Positions 11,600-22,100 of a stretch of 64,000 bases of DNA are shown piece by piece. Position numbers and translations under genes: made by a program. The notes under the pieces are model-generated. The model ran no database searches and was not told the DNA's origin. It saw only the letters and a list, made by a program, of their open reading frames with translations. The stretch's first letter is position 1. Each line of letters opens with the position of its first letter. This DNA is from Patiria pectinifera (taxonomy: Eukaryota; Echinodermata; Asteroidea; Valvatida; Asterinidae): positions 14,992,381 through 15,056,380 of the forward strand of contig CM057136.1 in assembly GCA_029964075.1 (NCBI GenBank). The letters are read 5' to 3'.

Positions 11600-14500
11600 A
11601 TGAAGTCTTGCATAGGCCTCGGTCTTATTCTGGTGGCAGTTTTTTGTGTTACCACAGCGGATGAATATGAGGATACTCCAGTATGCACTGGTGAGACGAA
11701 ACGCCTGATGGAGCAAAGAGTGAGTGTAATTTTTTCTCTAATCGATGTCTGGGAGAAGATGTAGCCCAGGTTGGACGAAGTCTTCATTCCCTCCATTACG
11801 TAGGGAGGAAAGGGAGTCCACCTGGGCTAGGAGAAGATGTAAAGATGCATGGAAAGCCTTAATACATGTATATAAGAGTCCCTTGGTCTTAAATGTATGA
11901 GGAAGTTAATTTAATTATTTAATTTAGCAATCATGCTGGCAAATGTTTCGCAGTTCAGTTTATCAGTCCAGATTGGTAACATCATTAGGAAAATCCTTAG
12001 TTATATATGGTGCAAATATTGATTTTCCTAAATCTGGACGGGATCAAGGAACCGATGAAGACCTTCGTCAGCACATTTTCATTCATTCTGTAAAGTTTCT
12101 GATACTTTGGGCCAGTGTTGTAGTCGCGAGTCCATCACAAGTCCCCACAAGTCCATCACAAGTCCATCACAAGACCATCACAAGTCCCTGCAAGTCCATC
12201 AAAAGTCCACACAAGTCCCTGCAAGTCCATCACAAGTCCCCACAAGTCCCTGCAAGATCCATCACAAGTCCCCACAACAAGTCCATCACAAGTCCATCAC
12301 AAGTCCATCACAAGTCCATCACAAGTCCATCACAAGAATTTTTATCCATCACAAGTCCATCACAAGTCCCCACAAGTCCCTGCAAGTCCATCACAAGTTC
12401 CCACAAGTCCCTGCAAGTTCATCACAAGTCCCTGCAAGTCCATCACAAGTCCCTCACAAGTCCTCACAAGTCCCTGCAAGTCCATCACAATTCCCTGCAA
12501 GTCCATCACAAGTCCCTGCAAGTCTGTCACAAGTCCATCATAAATCCATCACAAGTCCATCACAAGTCCCCACAAGTCCATCACAAGTCCATCACAAGTC
12601 CATCCCAAGTCCATCACAAGAATTTTTATCCATCACAAGTCCCTCACAAGTCCCCACAAGTCCCTGCAAGTCCATCACAAGTCCATCACAAGTCCATCAC
12701 AAGTCCATCACAAGTCCCTGCAAGTCCATCACAAGTCCATCACAAGTCCATCACAAGTCCATCACAAGTCCTTCAGTCTCAAGTCAAGTCTCTAGCTATT
12801 GAAATAAACTGTAACAAAAACATTCCCTGGCTATTGTTCATCCCATTACTTGGGACTGGACTTGTGAAAGGACTTGTGACTAGACTTGTGAAGGAGTCAA
12901 AGGCATTATGAAAGACTTGTCAAAGTTAAAAGGTGGACTCGACTTCAACACTGCTTTGCTTTGAGCCATAAAAACAAATCTAACCAAGTCTATCTGTAGG
13001 TCTATGGTAAGCTTGCTCTAATTAACTGAATCTTTCTTAACAGTTCAGACCATCACACCTGAGGTACCAGGAGCCAGACGTCCCCACCTTAAAGGCCACA
13101 TTCAGCATGGGGTGTTTCTGGGGTGTTGAGTCAGTGTTTGGCGCCCTACCTGGGGTCATTAGGGTGAAGGTTGGTTACACTGGAGGAATTAAAGAGAACC
13201 CCACCTACGAAAGCTTGTAAGTCCGAGAGAACACTGTGTTAGATTTCAGTAGGACAGAAATGCTGTATAAAATTTGTGACAAGGATGCCTTAGCTTTTTT
13301 TTTAAAAGGAAAAAAGAATTATAGGGGTTGGAGATTCAAGTGCTCAGCATTTAGTACTGTACAAGAGCTGTTCAACTGAGTTATGCAGGCCTTTGTTGAA
13401 AGCCATAAACCTATATGTGTGGCCAGGGACGTACCTCACCAAATCACTGTAAGAATTAGCAGTTCTGGCTGCAAACCTGGAAATCTGCAGGCATCAGTTG
13501 GATAAGACACGGCACATGTTTAGGGCTCTTAAAGGGAATTATATTTGCTGTAATTTTCAAGAAATTAGAAATGGATGGGGGTTGAAATGGGGGAAATATA
13601 GAGCAAATATAGTTACACTGACTTTTGAGGGTTGGGTTCGAAAATCCTATAAAAACCAAGAAAAACGATCATTTTTCCTGTAGTCTGGTTCCCTGACTCC
13701 ATAGAAGAAAAGCAGACATTGGGGAATTGTAAGGGAAGGATGGGAAGGGAAACTAGGTGGCTGCTTACCCGTTAGCCGTCATAGGTTTGTAATCGATTGC
13801 AAACAAGCAAATGGGTCAATGGGGGCCAGTATAAAAAAAAAAGCCAGTTGTTTCCAACCGATCAGCGATCGCGTTTCAGCGTTGGAAAAATACCACTTTC
13901 TTGAAAATGACAGACAGTATAGTGCCATGATTTTACAGGATGCTTTACACTGCCATTCAGTAACAGTCCAGCAAGGTATTTCAAAATGATTTGGTAGTTT
14001 TATTTTTTGATGTTTGCAAATGTTGTAGTTTCCCTTTAAATACATCGGATAAACTAACAGGAGAAAATGACTAGGTTCATTTTGTAATCAACACAGTTTT
14101 AAAAAAATGTAATGGAAAGTACCTTTTAATTTATGTGATTATTGATTGTTGAATAATTTGTCTTCACAGAGGTGACCACACTGAATCTGTGGAGATTGAA
14201 TATGACCCAGAGAGGATAACATATGCCAGTCTTCTGGAAACGTTCTGGGCCAACCATAATCCGTCAGACCTCAAGCCAGTCCAGTACATGTCGGCCATCT
14301 TCTACCACGACTACATCCAGATGAAATCAGCAGAGGATTCAAAGTTGAATCAAAGAAGAGTTTTGGGAGAAGACCCCCTGACAAAAATTAAACGTGCCAA
14401 AGTTTTCTACGATGCTGAAGAGTATGTGTTGTGCCAGAAATGAACTTTTGTCTTTATAATAAGCTTTCATGACATACGACATAGGTCCCAACCCTAAAGC

Positions 14501-15106
14501 ACTTTTACTTTTTTTTGTCTTATTGAGCCTCCTATCTGTCTGCTTTGTACTATTGTAAGTGAGTCAGGGGTCCTTTTCTGTAAAAAAATAAGCAGACAGG
14601 ACCGGAGAGTCTGATAAGTTTAAATCTGGGGGGAAAAGCCTCAGGCTCCAACCCAGACACAGTTAAACATTCATTGAAGTTTTCTGGATAATGCAGCATG
14701 GTAAACCATTTTGACATTAAAAAGTTTTTTAAGTCCGCATTCAAGTCCAGTCCATACTCTTTTTGTGTGTTTTGGGCTTAACTCATGTCTGGGCTTGACT
14801 GTGCAACACTGAAAAGGACTGTCTTTAATCATTCAAACTGTTTTCTCTCTCAGCTACCACCAGAAGTACTTTCTCCGTCAGCACGCCAACTTTGTCCAGA
14901 GTCTCGGCCTGACTGACCAAGACTTTCTCAGCTCATGGAGAGCCACAAAACTTCTTGGATACATCACTGGAAACGGAGACGAGCAAAACTTGAAGCAGGA
15001 GAAGGATGCCTTGGGCCTGACGGACGATCACATGAGTTACCTCGCTGCTGCACGTAAGAGTGGCAAGGAGGGGAGGTGCTCAGCAGCCAAAAAGGATGAG
15101 CTATGA
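11600..15106 (+). CDS. MSRA: Peptide methionine sulfoxide reductase A with signal peptide and KDEL (ER-type MsrA)
   Basis: It reduces methionine-S-sulfoxide in proteins. Exons: 11600-11719, 13044-13216, 14170-14421, 14854-15106; all splice sites are GT-AG and the frame closes to 265 residues. Residues 1-20 are a classic signal peptide (a hydrophobic stretch ending VTTA before an acidic DEYED). The catalytic motif GCFWG has its Cys at about residue 64, followed by GYTGG, an [11 protein letters not shown] segment and [10 protein letters not shown], all typical of MsrA. The protein ends CSAAKKDEL and then TGA, a canonical ER retrieval signal; Cys257 just before it could act as a resolving cysteine. 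Vertebrate MsrA is mitochondrial/cytosolic, and the known animal ER enzyme is MsrB3 (from memory). The family is certain; ER residence is strongly implied. Intron 1 carries a large minisatellite element and intron 2 carries B2. Confidence 0.95.
12113..12953. mobile_element. hAT-like MITE whose core is an expanded minisatellite
   Basis: The left end CAGTGTTGTAGTCGCGAGTCC and the right end GGACTCGACTTCAACACTG are inverted copies. CAGTGTTG-type termini are usual for hAT elements. The flanking 8-mers (CTTTGGGC on the left, CTTTGCTT on the right) agree at their first five bases, consistent with a decayed 8-bp target duplication. The inner right part carries GGACTTGTGA repeats, the reverse complement of the array unit. 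It lies in MsrA intron 1. Confidence 0.6.
12125..12780 (+). repeat. AAGTCC minisatellite (10-11 bp units)
   Basis: About 650 bp of near-perfect tandem units of three types: CATCACAAGTC (11 bp), CCTGCAAGTC and CCCACAAGTC (10 bp). They are arranged in higher-order patterns, and a longer block with 'aagaatttttatccatc' occurs twice, near 12335 and 12615. Long open frames run through two phases because the array lacks stop codons. Those frames are artefacts of the repeat, not genes. Confidence 0.95.
13529..14039 (+). mobile_element. Family B TTAA-flanked MITE (copy B2)
   Basis: TTAA at 13529-13532 and 14036-14039 with AGGGAA/TTCCCT ends. It lies in MsrA intron 2. The central palindrome is largely lost (a CCAACCGATCAGCGATCG remnant remains), so this looks like an older copy. 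Confidence 0.75.
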
Positions 15107-16143
15107 TTGGAATATCCGCTGATTAGAGGCTTAGAGATTTAGGTGGGGGGTCATGGGCGTTGCCATTATTTTTTCTAGAGGGGGCAAAGCACATTTTTTT
15201 CCCGAAAATCCCTATATTTTCCAGCAATTTCCCGATTGCTCTTTTTTCGAGGATGGGCAGGGACATTTGCCCCCCTCCAACCCATTACTTTAACAACAAT
15301 ATGATTTTGCGCCTCTTTTTCTTCTTTTTTGTTTGTTTGTTTGTTTGTTTACAGAACTGCTAATATAAACAATGCTCTTCCACAATTTTGTGCATTTTAC
15401 AAAGGCAAAGTATTCATACCCTAATTTGAAAAACCAGATGGAGGTTATTAACTTATAATTTTTTGCGAACTGAACATTTCTAAAGAGACGAAGACTTATC
15501 TGTACCTATGGTTCTTAATTAGTTCATATTTTGTAATTTGTCAAACTCTTCTGACTAATAGTGGCTATGAAATGTTTTGATACATCTTCTGAAATAATGT
15601 TTATCCTTTAAACTGTTTTGTTGGAGTAATTGTTATGTTTATTTTTGCTTTAATTGTGTGTATTGTTTGACCATATACTTTATTGTTTTCTGTGTTGTCA
15701 CATTTTATTTCTGTGAATATTGTTGGGTGGTGTTGGATTAAAATGTATGTTTTGAAATGCAAAAGAAATTTGTAAAAGCTGAGGCATTCACAGGTGACAT
15801 TTTTGTTGAAAGAGTATTTTCACAGACTTGGAGTTGTTGCTCAAGGAAATTGGTCGGTAGGTTTGCCAGTAAAATTTAGCTTGAGAATGGTGAACAGGCA
15901 GAACAGACAGTTTTGTTTGAATGAATTGAAACAAAAAGTTTAGATTTATATGAAGTTTTTAAAACTCTACAACACATCACAAACTATACCCAAATTTCCC
16001 CAAAGCAGGAACATGTGCCCCGCCCATTTTTTGTATGAACTACACGTTTTGAATCAAAGTTGTAACTTGTTGCAATTTTCCCCCCGGAAATAGAATAGCC
16101 AAGTAAACCGTTTCTGTACTGCGCATGTGTTGTGTATAGAAAC
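15107..16143. other. MsrA 3' UTR and intergenic sequence up to the next gene
   Basis: AT-rich sequence with a short GTTT microsatellite near 15330-15352 and an ATTAAA at about 15736 that could serve as poly(A) signal. The 60 bp before 16144 are presumably the promoter or 5' UTR of the Ser/Arg-rich gene. Nothing else is supported. Confidence 0.45.
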
Positions 16144-19100
16144 ATGGCGTCGGAAGAGGAGGTAAGAAATCAGAAATTGTGCATTTTTGTCGGGCGAATA
16201 ATATGCCTTGGAAGGAAAGAAGCTCTTGACTTCATAATCTTTACACATTATGTATTTGTTTGGCATTACTCTGTGTCTATTTTATTGTGCTCTGTAGTGA
16301 ATGTTTGGGGAAGAGAGTTACTTTTGCGGCAAGCGTAGGGCTTTACCGCACGCTCTGTGTGAGCACGGTACCGTACCCGTACGGCCTATTAGAAAATGTG
16401 TGAGGGCGCTGTTCATTTGGTGCCCCTTTCGGAAATAGTGATTGAAATTGTGATTTTTTGGAAAAAAATGTTGCAACCTGACGCCACTTTTTTCTTCATA
16501 TTTCATCTCAATGAATGTCACTCATGATTCATTGCAAAAAAAAATGATCATGGACTGAGTGAGAAACATCTCCAATTTTACTTAGGAAATATTATATTAT
16601 TGATGTACCCTAACGTGGCGCGGCCCCTAACGTTGCGCACTTTTATTTTTCGCCTGTAGCGCCTAGCTAGAGCAAAAGTTTTAACTGAAATTTCACAGAA
16701 AGTGACATTTCATCAAGTTCTAAACACTCCCGTTCATACATCACAAGTTTATTTACCCGTTACAAAGTTAAAAGAAAAAAATTATTTTGGCGTGATTTTC
16801 CGATTTTATTTTCAAGTGCAAAGTGAACCCTTTGAAAATGCCCCGAAAAACAAGAAAATAATTTTCTGACAAACATCTGGCTGGGTTTGTAAGTAAAGAT
16901 AATAATGTTTTATCAGAATTTATCAAGTTTACAGAAATTCTTAAATGTTAATTTGGAATTTTCTGAGATTTATTCAAGTGCGCCAGGTTAGGGAACACTC
17001 TGCCAATTTGTGCCCAATTTCCGGACGCGACCGTTTTTGCATTTCGGATTAAATTTTATGAAACCGAAATTGTTCACAGAGGTTAAATAGCAAGCATTAA
17101 AAAGGTAAAAGTACCAACATTTCACTGCATGAATTTGAGGTTTATCAACAAAGAGGTTTGGCAACACTACACGAGGAAAGTTGGGTAAGCTTCGAAGTGC
17201 GCCACGTTAGGGAACACGGCTATAATAATGTAGAACATTTTCTTGACCCTAGCTCTGACTTTAATCACAATCGCAGAAGTGGTGTCAGGTTGCAACATTT
17301 TTTCCCATAGGCCTAGGGCCTACCAGCCCTTCTAAAAAAAATGCAAATGCATCAGCAAGTGTCAACAAGCGTCAGCCCAGCGTCACCATGTAACTTAGAT
17401 TTTGAACATCAGAAGTAGCTAGATATCGTAGAAATAACAAAAAAGAGCATCTTCACTTCAGCATGTAGGCCTAGGCCCTAAATTATACTTAAAGTTCAAA
17501 TTAGTTAAAAGTTGTTTTCAACGCGAAACCTACGACGAGTTTGTCGGTTTAGTGTTGGCCGCCATCTTGTTCACGTGAAGCCGGGATCTAAACAAGATTG
17601 CGGCCAATACTAAATCTACTAAAATATCAAACATTTTCTTTCAGAAAATACTTCGAAATGCGCTTGGGCGAAAAGTCTGTATATGGGGCCTACACCCTGC
17701 CCAACTCCCTCTAACTCCCTTTGAAAAGACACTGCATGTTGAGTGTTGACATTGTAAATGTCGGCCTGTGCAACTTTTGAACTCATTACAAGTGTTCTTT
17801 GACATGATTAAGTTGAATGTTTTTTCCTTTTTACATTAAACAGGATCAAGATCTGGAATCTCTTCGGGTTGCAGTGTTAGCTTCCCTGAAAACGGTAAGT
17901 TTTTGACGAAAACCTGCTGTTCAAAACAGACTGATCAAAATCTACATAATCTGTTGAAGTTTTTTAACCCCAACTCCCTATGCATTTTTGCTAGGATGTA
18001 ACCTCCATCCTGCAGAATGCTCCAACTGCCTCCATGTAAAAATTGCATACAGCCTCAATCCTGCAAAATCCTCCATTATTTCTTGAATGTGGTTCTTGGA
18101 GGAGTGACCACTGCCTCAATCTTGCAAAATCCTCCAGCAATCACTGTCAATATGTTGAGGCAGAGCCAGTGTCATCCTGGAGCAGTGTAGAGGATTTCAA
18201 GTATAATTTAGGCCTAAATTCATGCACGGCTGAACAACACAAGGTCTGGCCTAAACCTTGACACTGCATCCTCCAAAATCAGCCACACATTTTTGCCATG
18301 TACCCTCAATCCTGCAAAATCCTCCATTTTGCAAAGAGGATTATTGAGGATTTGGTAAGGTTAGGGTTTAGAAAAGCACATAGAGACCAACTCTGTACAG
18401 CTTTAAAGATATAGTCCATCATTTGTAATTTGTGCATTTTGTTCGTTTGAAGCAACACAAGTGTTCAAAATCTAATGAAGGATACTAAACAACTAACCTG
18501 ATGTAAGTTTCAGCTCAGCTTCAGCTGTATATTCCGAGAAACACAGCATTGTAGCATCTCAATTTCAAATCAAAAGTTGCTGAATCATGTTTTGAATTGC
18601 AGCTATACGTGATGTCGCGCACTGATCCGACGAATTATAGCAACCGTGTGCGTCATGCCAATGCCTTGCGCGCACTTCGCCGAATAACAAAATGAACTAC
18701 TGTTTTAACTTTTCCTACGGTGCGTCTTAAGACGCACCATTGGAAAGGCCTTCTTTTGTTGATTACTTCAAAATGACAGTTTGCCAGAAAGAATAATTTC
18801 ACAGGGAGTTTAGTCCACCTACTATCTTTCAACCAAGTATGTTTTTTAACAATAATTACGCCAGTTACTTTTCGGATGGCTGCAAATGATGGACTATAGC
18901 TTCAATGAACAAAGAAAATCCCAACTTTGTCTCATGTTTGTGCAACAAAAGATAACTGTTGCATGAGAATTTTCTTTTCTTTTTCCCCCTTTAGAAGTCC
19001 CAGCAAGCATCACCTACAAGCAATGATGCCAATTCTCAAAGCCCGAACCCAGCTACTGAACCCTCTGAAGATAAGCAAGAAGAGGAAGAACAAGATGAGG

Positions 19101-22100
19101 ATACCTTGAGGAGAGCTGCCCTCAAATCAACCAAAGAAATCAGGCTAGAGGTACGTCTTTGTTGTAAAATCAGATTTGAAGCTTTCCATGGTGGAAATGT
19201 CGAGTCAAAAGAAAGTGACCTGGACCGACGATTTTTTTTTTTTTTAAAGGCAATCAAATTTGATACGCCAACGAAGTATGTCTTAAAAAGACGTTCTTTC
19301 ACTCATCTGAAAAAAAAAGAATTACTGAAATTGATCCATGCTATCGTAAGTTATGCATGTTTTACCATTTTTGTAGCTGTCCGTGGAATGCCATTTGAAG
19401 CTACTGAGCTGAGTGAGAATTGCAGATAACACACAGGGCCTCAAATAGAAATTAGATTTTAATCATTTATGGCAAGTCTGAAACATTATTTATACTGTCA
19501 GAATTTGTGTTTCAAATGCTTTAGATATGAGGAACAAGTGCGATTTTTGTCCGTTTTCCTTTGCAAGTTTTCATGCTTTGTAAATTACATGAAATTTTCA
19601 CAGTTACTAGTCAATATCATGAACTTTATCCCTATGTTATTTTTATGATGTGGAGCAAGCCCCATATATTTTTAAAAATATTTTTTTTCTAATTCGGTCA
19701 CTTTCTTTTTGACACGCCTTGTGAAGTGGAATTGCAAATGTGTAGATACACCAAGGAATTAATTGACAACATATCTTTACACGTCAAACTAAAACTATGC
19801 CAGTCATGCATTCGGGAGTACGTGTCCAAGAAGGTTTTGTACTAGTCTACGGATACGAAGTTGACCAGGAAATGACATGAGGCTAATTACACAGAGATAA
19901 AGCGCTATACCAACTTGGGATTGCTAAAAGATGCAGGCAGATGAAACCCTGACAAGAAAGTGGCATAACATCCACAGTGAGCTTTTTAGTTCATTCCAGA
20001 TTTTCAATCCTGCTTATGAGTTTTTTATTGAATTGGAAATAACTTGTCATTTACTGATCTTTCAATTTTTTTTTAGGATATTCCTACGCCACCGGCACCA
20101 CAGCCAACATTCCAACTGAAGGGCAACCTCATTGCCATTCAGCCAGTACCTGAGCAGCCGGCACCAGGCCCCCTCAACCCAAATGATAGACCCAAACTAC
20201 CTCGGAACAACAAGTTTGCTCGCTTTGCCTCCGACGATTCCGAATCCAACAGCGACACAGAGGATGATAGCAGTGACGAGGATTCGGATGGAGGATCAGA
20301 GAATAACAAAAAGGGAAACAGCAGTGACAGCTCTAAGAGCTCATCTTCGAGTGATGACAGCTCAAGTAGCAGTGAGAGGAGCAGTGACAGTCGTTCAAGC
20401 TCTTCCTCATCTGCATCGTCATCATCGTCGTCCTCTAGTTCATCAAGTAGTTCATCATCCTCCGACAGCTCTGACTCAGATTCAGATGATTCCCGTAAAG
20501 GCCATAAACATAAGACAGCTGGCAAACGAGACTCAAGGAGGAGAGGCAGCATCAGTGGGCACAAGAGACATGAGAAAGAGAGAGATGCCCGAAGGAGAGA
20601 CAATAGAAAGGACCGACGCCCGGAGAGGTCTGAGAGAGACAGGGATCGCGAGAGACCAATACTTTCTTCACAGAGGGGAAGAGATGTCCGGCCATCCAGA
20701 CTCAGAACACCCCCCAGACAAGGGAGCGAGCCACACAGTTTCAAAAACCCCGCCCCTGACAGGTTACGGAGAGACATGGACAGATTAAGAACAAGATCCA
20801 GATCCCCGAGAACGAGAAGGGATGGGCGTAGTTTACGGACACGCCCAGATGGAACCCGGGGATTCGGGACCAGTGAGACTAAAGTGCCTTCTGCAAATGA
20901 GCCATTAGAGTCTCGTTTGCGTAAACTCGCATCCTATGAGAGCAGCGGATCTGATAGAAAAAGAGACACTCGTGAGTTGCCGTCGAGCCGAAGCCACAAG
21001 AGTGGGGAAAACAGGACGGAAAGAAGTGATCGTGTACGAAATTCAGACAACTCAAGGAAGTCTGATGAAAAGTCAAATAAAATACAAAGCAGCTCTAAAT
21101 CGAAACGCACCTCGTCCAACTCTGACAGTGATTCAAACTCTCACTCTGACATATCCCTGAGTGACATGGAGAGTGATTCTGACAAGGAAACCTCTCGTTT
21201 CAAGCATGCCAAGGGGGAAAAACCTCAGAATGAGCTTGAGGTGCGTCGGAGACAAGTCCCTCGGTCGTACAAGGACAGGTTCAGTCGAGATGACAGACCA
21301 GATGAGCGTAGAAGAGAGGAACGTCGGAGCAGAGATGATGATAGACATAGAGATGACAGACGGAGAAGAGACAGGTCTAGTGGCAGGTCTAGAGACAAGG
21401 AAAGGGACAGAGATGATGCACGCAAACGCGACAGTGACAAGCACAGAGATCCCAGCAGGTCCAGCAATGGGCCCATGTCAGTTGTCAAACCAAAGACGGC
21501 AGATGAGTCAAGCGCCAAAACTATTCCCTCGCTCCTGGACATCAAAGTAAGAAATCCACACCTCGATCCCGGTCTTAGACCTGACCTCAAAAGTACATCC
21601 AGACTTGAACAAAATAAAACAAATCAGAGCAGAAGACATCGTGACAGGTCGTCTTCTGCTGGGGAAAAATTTGCCTCCCCGGACAAATTGAAAAATTTGG
21701 AGAGAAAGTTTGAGAGCGAGTCCGGGTCAGATGGGGAAAAAGTCCCAACTGGGCCTCGCAGCATTGTCAAAGTGGACAACAAAACAGAGAAGCGGAGAGA
21801 CTTGAAATCACGTTTGGGTGTGCGAGCACCTGTGACGGACCGGGCTAAAAGTCCTGATGCAGCCAGGCAAAAAAGGGACGAAGATGGCAAACGACAATCT
21901 TCTAAAGTTGAGAGGGAGAGGAGGAAAAGGAAGTCTGGAGATTCTAGAGCAAAAGATGGAGTACGAGAGGAAGCCAGAATGAATGTGAAGAAGCCCACAG
22001 CAAGAGCAAGTAGTCCTGAAATATGCATCACATTTAATGAAGGTAGGTTTGTGCTATTAACTCATTTAAAAAAGGTCTTTAGCAATCTTTCTGATGGATT

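Noticed and set aside
11943..12911. Long overlapping open frames (322 and 231 codons) rich in [11 protein letters not shown]
   Set aside because: They are translations of the 10-11 bp AAGTCC minisatellite inside an MsrA intron. The repeat lacks stop codons in two phases and has no start, splice or homology support.
20139..20777. Minus-strand ORF of 212 codons rich in Leu/Glu/Ser
   Set aside because: It is the antisense shadow of the Ser/Arg-rich exon 20077-22042, whose frame is fixed by splicing and composition.
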